Shown: in pieces, positions 36,082 through 44,730 of the stretch
How the letters are laid out: every line of letters begins with the position of its first letter
Numbering within the stretch: position 1 is the first letter of the stretch
Origin: Fuerstiella sp.
GTDB lineage: Bacteria; Planctomycetota; Planctomycetia; Planctomycetales; Planctomycetaceae
DNA length: 64,000 nucleotides
Assembly (NCBI GenBank): GCA_022447225.1
Contig: JAKVAZ010000004.1
Span: forward strand, 62,001-126,000
Direction: 5' to 3'
The notes under the pieces: generated by a model
The model's database searches: none
What the model saw: only the letters and a program-made list of their open reading frames with translations
What the model was told of the DNA's origin: nothing
Made by a program: the position numbers and the translations under genes

Positions 36082-36668
36082 TTCCTGTCCTCCCAGATTG
36101 TATGCGGGTCAAATGACAATGAGGCGACCATGCTCATCGACACACACAGGATGAATGCAAAAACGGCAGGACCCAACTGAAATTCAACAAGGCGGCCCAG
36201 CTTGACAATCATCACCAGAAACGCCAGAAGCATCACGTCCATCATGCTCCACCTTCCGACCTGCTCGATCGCCCTCAGGGTGACAGCTTTGTGTCGTCTG
36301 TGCAGAATTTCCAGGAGACTTAATTCCAGCAGCAGGACAATCTTTGTCAGCGGGAAAACGATGGAAAACAGCAAAACCACAGTTCCTACAAACCAGTTGC
36401 CGTGGCTTAGCAGTTCAAGGATCCCGCTGATGATGCTCGATTCGCTCTGCTGTCCAAGCTGATCGATTTTCAAAACCGGACAAAGTACGGCAGGCCAGAA
36501 CAACAGAAACGCCGCGACCGTCGCGGCCGCGGTGCGACTGGCCGATTTGTGAGGATTGCCGCGAACAGCAATCGTCGAGTGGCAGCGGACACATGTGGAC
36601 CGTTGATTTTCATCCAGTATTGGCAACTGATGAATCTGACCACAGCAATGGCAAGCTTTGTGTTGCAT
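36078..36668 (-). CDS. pqiA: PqiA-type integral membrane protein
   Basis: This is a 196-residue membrane protein with an N-terminal zinc-ribbon-like Cys motif, CHCCG and CVRC. Four hydrophobic segments follow, including FLLFWPAVLCPVLKI, WFVGTVVLLFSIVFPLTKIVLLL, MDVMLLAFLVMIVKL, and FAFILCVSMSMVASLSFDP. This matches PqiA, the partner of MCE-type PqiB in envelope lipid homeostasis and stress. It is about half of the typical two-unit PqiA length, so it is a one-unit form. It is first in a two-gene operon, pqiA-pqiB. Confidence 0.86.
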   Translation of the reverse strand: MQHKACHCCGQIHQLPILDENQRSTCVRCHSTIAVRGNPHKSASRTAAATVAAFLLFWPAVLCPVLKIDQLGQQSESSIISGILELLSHGNWFVGTVVLLFSIVFPLTKIVLLLELSLLEILHRRHKAVTLRAIEQVGRWSMMDVMLLAFLVMIVKLGRLVEFQLGPAVFAFILCVSMSMVASLSFDPHTIWEDRK

Positions 36669-36728
36669 CGTTACCTTCTGTCTCCGGTCTTTTTGTGCAT
36701 GGTCCTGACTTATTAGATTCGTTGCTCA

Positions 36729-38039
36729 ATGTCGACTCAAATTTCACAGGATAGTCTGCGCCGAACTGTCGGCGTTTTCGGAGCCACGCTGCTTGGTCTG
36801 GGATCAATCCTTGGCACGGGAGTCTATTTTGCAATTCCGGATATGTCCGCCGTTGCAGGAACTTCACTGATTCTGCCGATTATTGCTGCAGCAGTGCTGG
36901 CAACCTGTAATGCACTGAGCAGCGCTCAACTGGCCGCCTGTTATCCGGTCAGCGGCGGAACATACGAATACGGATACAAGCTGCTCTCACCATGGGTAGG
37001 CTTCGCCGCCGGCTGGCTGTTCCTGTGTGCCAAATCGGCATCAGCAGCCACTGCTGCTCTGCAGGTCACCGCCAATCTGTTACCCGGCCCTGCTCCACTG
37101 CCGGGCTGTGGAATTGTGGCTGCGGTAGCTCTGCTTGTCATTTGTGGACTGCGTCGCAGCACCTGGATGAATGCAGTGCTCGTCACCCTCACCATCACAG
37201 GGCTCCTGATATTCGCTGTTTCCGCTGTGAATGGACCGCCGGACAGCCAAAACGGAAATGAAACCCGTCCCGGAGAACCGGTGTCTGCTGCTCCCGTCCC
37301 TGTAGCAACGAACGAAACCGTCGTCAGTTCACAAACTCTGACTCTGCAAACGTTTCTGGAAATGGCAGCATTGATGTTCGTGGGATTCACCGGGTACGGC
37401 CGGGTCGCCACGCTTGGTGAGGAAATACGGGATCCCCGGCGGAACATTCCGGTTGCAGTCGTGGCAACTCTGTCTGTCTCCACCCTTCTGTATCTTTTGG
37501 TCGCCGTGGCTGTAAATCACTGTTCTTCAGAAGTCGCTTCGGAAACAACCCTGAAATCTCTAAGTTCATCTGCCGGTGGCACTGTCACTCGCCTTGTGGC
37601 AGTGGGGGCTGTTGCCGCAATGCTGGGAGTTCTGCTGAATCTGATTCTGGGCCTGTCCCGAGTCGTTTTGGCAATGGCCCGCCGCAGTGATCTTCCTCCA
37701 TTTCTGGCAAGACTGAATTCGGATCGTACGACCCCCGTATACGCTGTTGCACTGGTGGGCATCATCGTCACCGGACTTGTCTTGATGCACAACTCACGCA
37801 CCACCTGGTCATTGAGCGCAGTGACAGTCCTGATTTATTACGGACTGACCAATCTTGCCGCGCTGAAGCTGCCACCGGAACACCGTATCTATCCGCGCTG
37901 GATCGCCATCATCGGACTGTGTGGATGTCTGCTGCTGGCGGTCCACATTGAAATGAAGACGTGTCTGACTGCCGGCTGTATTTTACTGGCAGGACTGATC
38001 GGACGCGCTGTCGCAAAGGCATTCAGGCAGAACAGCTGA
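36729..38039 (+). CDS. APC-superfamily amino acid permease
   Basis: This 436-residue protein has about 12 hydrophobic segments. The first span has the APC hallmark, TLLGLGSILGTGVYFAIPD, with SGGTYEYGYKLLSPWVGFAAGWLFLCAK following. The middle has VGFTGYGRVATLGEEIRDPRRNIPVA, which is typical of the amino acid-polyamine family and holds the substrate-site residues. It probably imports or exchanges amino acids; the specificity cannot be read. It lies divergent to pqiA with 60 bases between starts and convergent to tatC. Confidence 0.88.
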   Translation: MSTQISQDSLRRTVGVFGATLLGLGSILGTGVYFAIPDMSAVAGTSLILPIIAAAVLATCNALSSAQLAACYPVSGGTYEYGYKLLSPWVGFAAGWLFLCAKSASAATAALQVTANLLPGPAPLPGCGIVAAVALLVICGLRRSTWMNAVLVTLTITGLLIFAVSAVNGPPDSQNGNETRPGEPVSAAPVPVATNETVVSSQTLTLQTFLEMAALMFVGFTGYGRVATLGEEIRDPRRNIPVAVVATLSVSTLLYLLVAVAVNHCSSEVASETTLKSLSSSAGGTVTRLVAVGAVAAMLGVLLNLILGLSRVVLAMARRSDLPPFLARLNSDRTTPVYAVALVGIIVTGLVLMHNSRTTWSLSAVTVLIYYGLTNLAALKLPPEHRIYPRWIAIIGLCGCLLLAVHIEMKTCLTAGCILLAGLIGRAVAKAFRQNS

Positions 38040-38134
38040 ATATCAGTGGCAAAGCGCCACCGTTGCAGTGTTCGTCGTGAGCAGCGGTCCTCCTGCAGGG
38101 GCTCTCGGACAGCGGTAAGGTCACTCCATCTGTA

Positions 38135-39232
38135 TTATGCAAGAGGATCCTCTGCTGCCGGCGGCTTCATCCGGCATAACTGGATACCGCCAAAATACAA
38201 TACAACCAGCGGAGCCAGCATCAGCAGCATGCTGCCAGGATCGGCTGGCGTCAGCAGCATCGATACAACAGACATGACCAGAACTGCCATTCGCCAGTTT
38301 TCCGTATACGTCTGAACTGTGACAATCCCGATTCGTTCCAGAAACAGCATGACCAGTGGCAGCTGAAAGCTAATCCCAAACATCATTGGCAGCATCAGTA
38401 CCAAAGTAATGTATTCGGACAACCTGGGAATGAGTTCGATTCCCATCCACAGGGTAAACGCAATAAGAAATTTGAGGACAAGCGGAAACACGAAATAAAA
38501 GCAAAACATCGCTCCCGCGCCGAATAGTCCAATGCTCATCGGAAGATAACGGTGAACGTACTTGCGTTCATGCGGATACAGACCGGCCGCCACGAACTCC
38601 CAAACCTGATAAAAGACCCACGGGGAAGCCAGCATCAACCCTGCCACCAATGTGACTTTCAGGAAGGTCATAAAAGCTTCTTCGACGCGAAACGTAGTCG
38701 GTGTGTTACCCCGATCGGCTGCTTTCCGGAACGAGTTGAACAGGGGTGAACTGATCGGAAGCGAGACAGATTGAGCTGTTTTTCCGCGTTGTGATTCGTT
38801 CGCCTGTGCATCGTCAGATTGAAGGACAGCGGCAGGATCTTCGACACTGACCAGAAGTTCCGGAGCAACCGTCTGCAAAATTTTTGTCAGATCCTGAATC
38901 TGCACATCGACGACAATCGTATCCCGATCCACTTGCGGTTTGACACTTTCGGAACCAGTCGTTTCTGTCTCATCATCTGTCCACCAGCTTTTCACAAAAT
39001 CAAACAGGCTGCGATCGCCAAGATCGTCCTCAACAGGTGCCGCATTGGCATCGCGCAGCGCTCTATCGATCGGTGCCTTAAGAAATCCGATAATTTTGTC
39101 GCCGATGAACATCGAAACGATGACGCCAATGACGATTCCAATCAGTGACTTCCATACATGGACCCGCAAAACCTCCAGGTGTTCCCCGAACGTCATCGTG
39201 GTGTCGTCGAATAGATCCCGATTCCGAGACAT
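38135..39232 (-). CDS. tatC: Twin-arginine translocase subunit TatC with a long internal insertion
   Basis: This 365-residue protein is longer than usual TatC (about 250). The N-terminal TatC mark is TFGEHLEVLRVHVWKSLIGIVIG and the first span. About 130 mostly hydrophilic residues follow, from DANAAPVEDDLGDRSLFDFVKSWWT to about NTPTTFRVEEAFMT. The normal remainder then resumes with TLVAGLMLASPWVFYQVWEFVAAGLYPHERKYV, and later spans and the GMELIPRLSEYITLVLMLPMMFG region. TatC receives folded proteins with RR signal peptides. TatA/B are not in the window. The ATG is at 39232. Confidence 0.9.
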   Translation of the reverse strand: MSRNRDLFDDTTMTFGEHLEVLRVHVWKSLIGIVIGVIVSMFIGDKIIGFLKAPIDRALRDANAAPVEDDLGDRSLFDFVKSWWTDDETETTGSESVKPQVDRDTIVVDVQIQDLTKILQTVAPELLVSVEDPAAVLQSDDAQANESQRGKTAQSVSLPISSPLFNSFRKAADRGNTPTTFRVEEAFMTFLKVTLVAGLMLASPWVFYQVWEFVAAGLYPHERKYVHRYLPMSIGLFGAGAMFCFYFVFPLVLKFLIAFTLWMGIELIPRLSEYITLVLMLPMMFGISFQLPLVMLFLERIGIVTVQTYTENWRMAVLVMSVVSMLLTPADPGSMLLMLAPLVVLYFGGIQLCRMKPPAAEDPLA

Positions 39233-39269
39233 GAAACGCCCGACCTCTCTTTTTCTGTTTCGTTCCGCG

Positions 39270-40130
39270 TTACGACCCCTGAGTCAGCGTCCGAAATCCA
39301 CACTGAAGTCGTTGCGTAACCGGTCCAGGACGACCTGTGCCAATGGTTCGACTGTCAAGGCTGACCACGGCAATCACTTCGGCTGCCGTGCCTGTCAAAA
39401 AACACTCATCGGCAGTGAAGATGTCATGACGCTCCAGTGAGGTTTCCAGTACCGTAATCCCCTCCTTGCCCGCCAACCGCATCACGACTGCCCGCGTGAT
39501 TCCTTCCAAAATTCCGGCACCTGACGGCGGTGTCTTCAAAATACCATCCTGAACGATGAAGATATTGTCACCCGTGCATTCAGCTACTTCTCCATTGTGA
39601 TTGAGCATTAATGCTTCGACCGACCCTGCATCCGTGCCTTCTGCCTTGGCCAGAATGTTGTTGAGATAGTTCAGTGACTTAATCCGCGGACTTAATGCCG
39701 CCGGATGGTTTCGCACTGTGCTGGCTGTCACAAGCTCCATGCCGTTCTCGTACAGTTCCTGCGGATACATGGTGATGGTATCCGCAATGATGATGACCTG
39801 CGGGTCCTTCGTTCGGCGTATGTCGAGTCCCAGCGTACCGGCTCCACGTGTAACGACCAACCGCACATAACCATCGGTAATACCGTTTGCCAAAACTGTC
39901 CTCCTGACGGCTGATACCGTTTCCTCCTGGGTCAACGGAATCTGCAGTCGGATGGCCAATGCGCTTTCATAGAGCCGTTGCACATGTTCCAGCAGCATGA
40001 ACGGATTGCCACTGTAAACACGGATCCCTTCAAAAACACCATCACCGTAGAGAAGACCATGATCGAAAACGCTCACCGTCGCTTCAGCTTCAGGCAGCAG
40101 ATTTCCATTGATAAACACCTGTCGTGACAT
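39270..40130 (-). CDS. ilvE: Branched-chain amino acid aminotransferase
   Basis: This 286-residue fold-type IV PLP enzyme transfers amino groups to and from leucine, isoleucine and valine keto acids. The catalytic Lys lies in RIKSLNYLNNILAK. DHGLLYGDGVFEGIRVY and VRLVVTRGAG contain phosphate-binding and substrate positions. EVAECTGDNIFIVQDG and the C-terminal TGTAAEVIAVVSLD are the typical closing motifs. ATG at 40130 is well placed. It lies downstream of the nuo gene set, separated by 393 bases, and 37 bases upstream of tatC in the same direction. Confidence 0.94.
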   Translation of the reverse strand: MSRQVFINGNLLPEAEATVSVFDHGLLYGDGVFEGIRVYSGNPFMLLEHVQRLYESALAIRLQIPLTQEETVSAVRRTVLANGITDGYVRLVVTRGAGTLGLDIRRTKDPQVIIIADTITMYPQELYENGMELVTASTVRNHPAALSPRIKSLNYLNNILAKAEGTDAGSVEALMLNHNGEVAECTGDNIFIVQDGILKTPPSGAGILEGITRAVVMRLAGKEGITVLETSLERHDIFTADECFLTGTAAEVIAVVSLDSRTIGTGRPGPVTQRLQCGFRTLTQGS

Positions 40131-40523
40131 TCGTTCACCTGTGTTTCATTCAAACACCCGTCTGAGAACCTTGTGGATGTCCCGCGTCTGTGACATCCAT
40201 TATGTTCGCAGCGAACTCAGCAAATTATTGCCCCGTCGGACAGAGAAGAAAGATATTTGTGGATACGTCGCCCCGGAAACCCGTCTGCAAAACTGCCAGC
40301 CAGGCATGCGCTGCGCAGGTCAGCCGGTCTGGTGACATCCCAGCCACAACAGGACACAGTGATTCAGATCCTCGTCAACACAAGACAGAATCAGTGCGTA
40401 CGTACTGTAAAATTCATTGTTCAAATCAGCTAACAGCTGCTTCGAACGAATGTTTTCGTCGCTCGAAAGGGCACGGCAAACGACGGTCTTTTGCTGTGAT
40501 CTGATCGGCTTACCACTACTGAA
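40131..40523. other. Gene-free region upstream of ilvE
   Basis: The 393 bases hold no open frame with a credible start. They follow the end of the nuo cluster, so a terminator and the ilvE promoter are expected. The only hairpin-like piece is a weak ACGAA/TTCGT pair near 40446, without a good T-run. I see no RNA gene. Confidence 0.4.
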
Positions 40524-41762
40524 CTAACGGTCGATCTCACCCATTACAATGTCCAGTGACCCAACCACGGACGGAACGTCGGCCAGAGGAACACCTTCGC
40601 AAAGGATGTCGGTTACAGACAAATTGCAAAAGCATGAACTCTTCGCTCGTGCTCGCAGAGGTTCCGCGTTGCCATCACCCACAATATAAAATCCCATCTG
40701 TCCACGTGGACATTCCGTTTCCAGATAGACTTCGTCTTTCGGCAGTTTTGTGTTCAACCGGAATGGAGCACGATGACTGCCCTGGGCAGCCAAGTATTTC
40801 GGTACGGCCTGACGTACCAGTCCAATCGCCTGCACAACTTCGAGCATTCGCACATAGAATCGACACCAGTTGTCACCGAGGCGAACTTCGCGGGGAGCGT
40901 CTTTAAATGGCGCAGAAATGACGTCGAATTCATAATTTTCATACATGCGGGTGTAGATCGGTTCACCGTCGCGGCGCAGGTCATAATCCACCCCGCTGCC
41001 ACGCAGTACCGGTCCTGTACAACCACAACTGACTGCCGTTTCCGGGTCCAGGACTCCGATACCGGCCGTACGTTTAATAAAGATGGCATTTCGAGTCAGC
41101 AGGATGTGGTATTCCCTGATTCGTTTCTCCAGCCACTGCAGAAACATTTCGATGACTTCGACAAATGGATATCTTTCGCCTGGCGTGAATCCTGCAATCG
41201 CGGCCAGACCGTCCGGAATTTCGATTTCTTCCGGCAGGTCATGAGTTGCCCCGCCGGGGGTCAGATAACTACAGGTCAGTCGGGCCCCGCAGACTTCTTC
41301 AAACAGGTCCAGAATGATCTCGCGTTCCCGAAACGCATACAGAAACGGACTAAAAGTGCCGAGGTCTAGTCCATAGGCCCCCATCCCGACCAAGTGGCTG
41401 GCAATCCGTCCGAGCTCAGCGATGAGCACACGAAGGTGCAGTGCCTTATCAGGCACTTCCATATCCACAAGTTTTTCAACGGCCAGCGCGAACCCCAGGT
41501 TCATGTTCATGGCCGCCAGGTAGTCCATACGGTCCGTGTACGGAATCCACTGTGGCGTGGCGAGATTCTCACCGATCTTTTCCGCACACCGGTGCAGATA
41601 TCCGATATGCGGGGTGCATTCATGCACGATTTCACCATCGGTCCGAAGCAACAGACGCAACACACCGTGTGTGCTGGGGTGCTGCGGACCCATGTTGACC
41701 AGCATTTCGTCGGTCTGCACATCGAATTCAACGACGCGAGGATCTTCTATCTGCATACTCAT
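40524..41762 (-). CDS. nuoD: NADH-quinone oxidoreductase subunit D
   Basis: From ATG at 41762 this ~412-residue protein is the 49-kDa complex I subunit, part of the quinone-binding pocket. Landmarks are MLVNMGPQHPSTHGVLRLLLRTDGE, PHIGYLHRCAEKIGENL, YLAAMNMNLGFALAVEKL and TCSYLTPGG. SGVDYDLRRDGEPIYTRMYENYEFDV and the C-terminal PRGQMGFYIVGDGN follow. The upstream extension to 41792 is less conserved. It follows nuoC with a 119-base gap, unusual because these genes normally abut. Confidence 0.97.
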   Translation of the reverse strand: MSMQIEDPRVVEFDVQTDEMLVNMGPQHPSTHGVLRLLLRTDGEIVHECTPHIGYLHRCAEKIGENLATPQWIPYTDRMDYLAAMNMNLGFALAVEKLVDMEVPDKALHLRVLIAELGRIASHLVGMGAYGLDLGTFSPFLYAFREREIILDLFEEVCGARLTCSYLTPGGATHDLPEEIEIPDGLAAIAGFTPGERYPFVEVIEMFLQWLEKRIREYHILLTRNAIFIKRTAGIGVLDPETAVSCGCTGPVLRGSGVDYDLRRDGEPIYTRMYENYEFDVISAPFKDAPREVRLGDNWCRFYVRMLEVVQAIGLVRQAVPKYLAAQGSHRAPFRLNTKLPKDEVYLETECPRGQMGFYIVGDGNAEPLRARAKSSCFCNLSVTDILCEGVPLADVPSVVGSLDIVMGEIDR

Positions 41763-41881
41763 GACAATTCTCGCTGTCCCGCCTGGGCACACAGAGAGTC
41801 GAGATTCAGATTTGGCGGGAGATTCAAATCGATACAGTCAAAACCCATCAGACCAAAACTCCGAACTCGTTCAGGTAAAAC

Positions 41882-42451
41882 TTACCGACCCCGTACACCG
41901 TGATATTCCAGTGGAAACTCATAGTCCTTGCGAAGCGCATGTCCCTGCCAGTCTTCGGGGCACAGAATTCGACGGTGATTCGGATGTCCCTCAAACTGAA
42001 TACCCATCAGATCATAGCATTCGCGTTCGTGCCAGTTGCCGATTCCCCAGACCGAAGAAACCGAAGGACACGTCGGCAGACTGCCGGCAGTGTCGTTTTC
42101 CCACCTTGGTAAAGTGACCTTGAGTTTCAGTCGATGTTTCAGCGATGTACTGGAAAGTTGATAGACAACTTCCAGATGTGGATCATGCTCGAATTTCTTC
42201 GCTTTCTTCGGATCGAGCTCCAGATAGTCCACACCACACAAGTCGTTCAGGTGGTCGAACCGCAGTTGATCATGATCCCGAACGAATGTGGCAACTTCCT
42301 GGATCGAAACAGCAGCAACTTCAATCCAGGGATCTGTCGCCGGCCACGGACCGGCTCCGACCACGGATTCGCCAAATTTTTCCAAAAGCAGGTCGTGAAT
42401 TTCGTTGATGTTCATCTGATTCAACCGGTCAGGAATATAAACATGTGTCAC
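41882..42451 (-). CDS. nuoC: NADH-quinone oxidoreductase subunit C
   Basis: This 189-residue 30-kDa complex I subunit has the family signature HERECYDLMGIQFEGHPNHRRIL near the C-terminus, and the N-terminal segment RFDHLNDLCGVDYLE. It docks with NuoD in the peripheral arm. The start used here is GTG at 42451, overlapping the nuoA stop by four bases (GTGA), so nuoA and nuoC are coupled. An ATG at 42415 would be the alternative. nuoB, normally between A and C, is absent here. Confidence 0.95.
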   Translation of the reverse strand: MTHVYIPDRLNQMNINEIHDLLLEKFGESVVGAGPWPATDPWIEVAAVSIQEVATFVRDHDQLRFDHLNDLCGVDYLELDPKKAKKFEHDPHLEVVYQLSSTSLKHRLKLKVTLPRWENDTAGSLPTCPSVSSVWGIGNWHERECYDLMGIQFEGHPNHRRILCPEDWQGHALRKDYEFPLEYHGVRGR

Positions 42452-43005
42452 GAAGAAGTTGAAACAGGAGTCGTACGGCCCGAGACCGGTGATGTCTGAT
42501 CGGAGGCCTGATGAGATTTCCTGGTCAGTGCGCGAATCCAGTCGAGATCACCACGTTTCCAGACATAGGCAAACCCCACCAGTAACACACCAAAGAAAAT
42601 CAGGATATCGAAGAAGCCCGTCCCGGCCAGATACACAGCATCCTGCTGAGAAATGATACTCTCGGAACCAGCCGGTTGATCCAGCAGCCGATTGCTGAGC
42701 TCCTGACGAACGGGTTCCGAAAGCCGCGTGTCTGCAAGCTGTACTGCACTGCCGTAAACGGCAGCCCAAGGAAAGAAAAAGGCCACTTCCACGTCAAAAA
42801 TAATGAACAGCAGTGCGACCACATAAAACCGAAGATCAAACTGAATGTAGCTGGAACCAATCGCAGGTTCACCACACTCGTAGATGGAGTCCTTTTCGGG
42901 AGTTGGCAGTTTCGGTCGCAGCAGCCGGCCAGCAATCAATGGCAACATCAGTAACACGGCCGATCCGCCACCAAACAAAATCAAATGCCCAACAAGATCT
43001 GTCAT
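42448..43005 (-). CDS. nuoA: NADH-quinone oxidoreductase subunit A
   Basis: This 185-residue membrane subunit is longer than the usual 120-150. Core NuoA features are the first span, YECGEPAIGSS, and DLRFYVVALLFIIFDVEVAFFFPWA, the conserved second-span region. FFDILIFFGVLLVGFAYVWKRGDLDW is the third span. About 45 extra residues, QLADTRLSEPVRQELSNRLL and on, are inserted before the third span. It sits in the membrane arm near the quinone site. The gene is directly followed by nuoC. Confidence 0.94.
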   Translation of the reverse strand: MTDLVGHLILFGGGSAVLLMLPLIAGRLLRPKLPTPEKDSIYECGEPAIGSSYIQFDLRFYVVALLFIIFDVEVAFFFPWAAVYGSAVQLADTRLSEPVRQELSNRLLDQPAGSESIISQQDAVYLAGTGFFDILIFFGVLLVGFAYVWKRGDLDWIRALTRKSHQASDQTSPVSGRTTPVSTSS

Positions 43006-43151
43006 AACAATTTGATTCCTCGTCCAACACTCACTTCAACACCGGTCGTTAACATCAACCCACCGCAACGAACCAAGACCACACCTGTCCGGTTCCGGCC
43101 GAGTCGGGTGTCCGGACAAAACTGCCGAGAGTAACCAACGGGTTCAGCAAT

Positions 43152-43613
43152 TCAAAAGTCGACACCCGTTCTTTCAGAAAACTCTGCATGCGGCTCCGCA
43201 ACGCCTGTCAGCAAAGGGCGACGCATCATCGCGTCATCCTCAACACTTCGCCAGAACATAAATTCAGCTTCTCCCGGCTGCCAGTTGAGCCAGATCCGTT
43301 GACCGCCCTGTTCAGACGACAGTTCCACCAGGCCCGAATTGCGGTCAACGACATTGACATCAATCAAACTGAGTTCCTTTTCCAGTTCTTCAAAACACTC
43401 AAAGTCACGCTCGACGGCCTGCTGCATTTGTTCAAATTCTTCCGAATGAGGAGAGTCTCCGTCACACTGTTCATACAAATGGAAAATTTCGTCGAGTCGT
43501 TCCTGACGTTCCTGCAAATCCCTGGCCAACGCCACGATATCACGAACCACAGTCTGTACGTACGGAAGACGTTTGTTAGCAGAATCAATACTGAACACAG
43601 CGGGCGGTGACAT
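43152..43613 (-). CDS. DUF2203-family protein
   Basis: This 153-residue soluble protein begins FSIDSANKRLPYVQTVVRDIV, matching the DUF2203 start. The middle is a charged helical pair, and the end reads IWLNWQPGEAEFMFWRSVEDDAMMRRPLLTGV, a strong family feature. No function is established for DUF2203. It lies between nuoI and nuoA, with 49 and 146 bases of separation, so it could be part of the complex I operon. Whether it takes part in complex I assembly is speculation. Confidence 0.85.
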   Translation of the reverse strand: MSPPAVFSIDSANKRLPYVQTVVRDIVALARDLQERQERLDEIFHLYEQCDGDSPHSEEFEQMQQAVERDFECFEELEKELSLIDVNVVDRNSGLVELSSEQGGQRIWLNWQPGEAEFMFWRSVEDDAMMRRPLLTGVAEPHAEFSERTGVDF

Positions 43614-43662
43614 CGGCAGGCCTTAACGGGCTTGGTTCGCGACTGGCGTCTTTTTCAGTGAC

Positions 43663-44211
43663 TCAGGATTCCTTCGCAAACTCAAACGGACTTTCCTCTC
43701 CCTTCACCCAAACCGGTTCATGCAGCACTTTGGACTCGGCAACGGCTGTGGGATTAAGGGTCGCCCTGCTCCAGGCGATTTCCAGTGGCAGCTTTGCATA
43801 ATCAACGATGCACCCGTCGCGGCTGTAACAACTCAGGTCATGGTTGGAACCCATGAAAATACAGTCCACCGGACAAGGATCCACACACAAAGCGCAGAAC
43901 ATACACTTCGTGTAATCAATTCCGAATCCGTTCAGGCGAAATCCCTTGCCCACAGGACTCTTTTCTTTTTCGATGTAGATACAGTCGACCGGACACGCCT
44001 GTGCACATTTTTCACAGCTGATGCACGTCGTCAGATCAAACCGGTGAAAGCCACGGTAACGCGGCTTCACTTTGAGCGGCACCTCGGGATATTCATAGAT
44101 CTGTGTAAACGCCTTGCGGTTATACGTTCTGCCCATCGTGAGTAAGGTGACAAACAGCCCGCGGCAGATGGTGGCAACGGCCATCCAAACGTTTCGAAAC
44201 CAGACCAGCAT
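43663..44211 (-). CDS. nuoI: NADH-quinone oxidoreductase subunit I (2[4Fe-4S] ferredoxin-type)
   Basis: From ATG at 44211 the ~182-residue protein has two 4Fe-4S clusters, [15 protein letters not shown] and [15 protein letters not shown]. These relay electrons towards the quinone in the complex I peripheral arm. An N-terminal amphipathic helix ([22 protein letters not shown]) holds it near the membrane. [13 protein letters not shown] also fits NuoI. Upstream in-frame codons to 44310 seem not to be conserved. It is the first gene of the local nuo set. Confidence 0.95.
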   Translation of the reverse strand: MLVWFRNVWMAVATICRGLFVTLLTMGRTYNRKAFTQIYEYPEVPLKVKPRYRGFHRFDLTTCISCEKCAQACPVDCIYIEKEKSPVGKGFRLNGFGIDYTKCMFCALCVDPCPVDCIFMGSNHDLSCYSRDGCIVDYAKLPLEIAWSRATLNPTAVAESKVLHEPVWVKGEESPFEFAKES

Positions 44212-44730
44212 AAACACAATTCTCAAAAACGAAAGGTGCAAGTTGAACCACGAAACCCGTGGTGATTGAGACGGATGCCAGCCCCGGAGGAGCAGGAAAA
44301 ACCCTGCCAATGATTATAGATCCGGGTATTCGGGACGCAAGCGGCCTCCAATTTCATCCCAGCATTGAGAAGCCGAATCAAGGCAGCACGACCACAGAAA
44401 CAGAGGCGGGATTTTGGTCCCGAAATGACTTTGTGCCGCAGCGGAGGGAAAGACGCCGGAAACGGTAACCCTGTTAATTCGTTGCATAATACATTCGATT
44501 TCTCCTGACATGTGCAGTTGTTGTCACCAACAAATCCGGGCACTCTGACTGGATCCTTCGAACTGTGATTGTCAGTATGCATTGTCTCTGGGTCGCTGTC
44601 AGTCATTCTGACAGGCACCCTCCCTCTAACCGGACCCGATTCATTGACTCGCAGCCGGACATCTGCCCCGGTCGTGTCAAGTTAGTCAAAACATGCCCCT
44701 TCCCTCCTAAACTTTGCGGTAGCTTTGGCA
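44212..44730. other. Gene-free divergent region between nuoI and the esterase gene
   Basis: These ~520 bases separate divergent genes, so promoters for nuoI (minus) and the esterase (plus) are expected. ACCACG/CGTGGT with a 5-base loop lies at 44247-44263, about 40 bases before the nuoI start. Apart from this hairpin, I see no clear elements. Confidence 0.45.

Noticed and set aside
41762-44223. The short string GAGAATTGT occurs just before both nuoD and nuoI starts
   Set aside because: Only two copies at different distances (1 and 4 bases) from ATG; too short to be called a regulatory motif.
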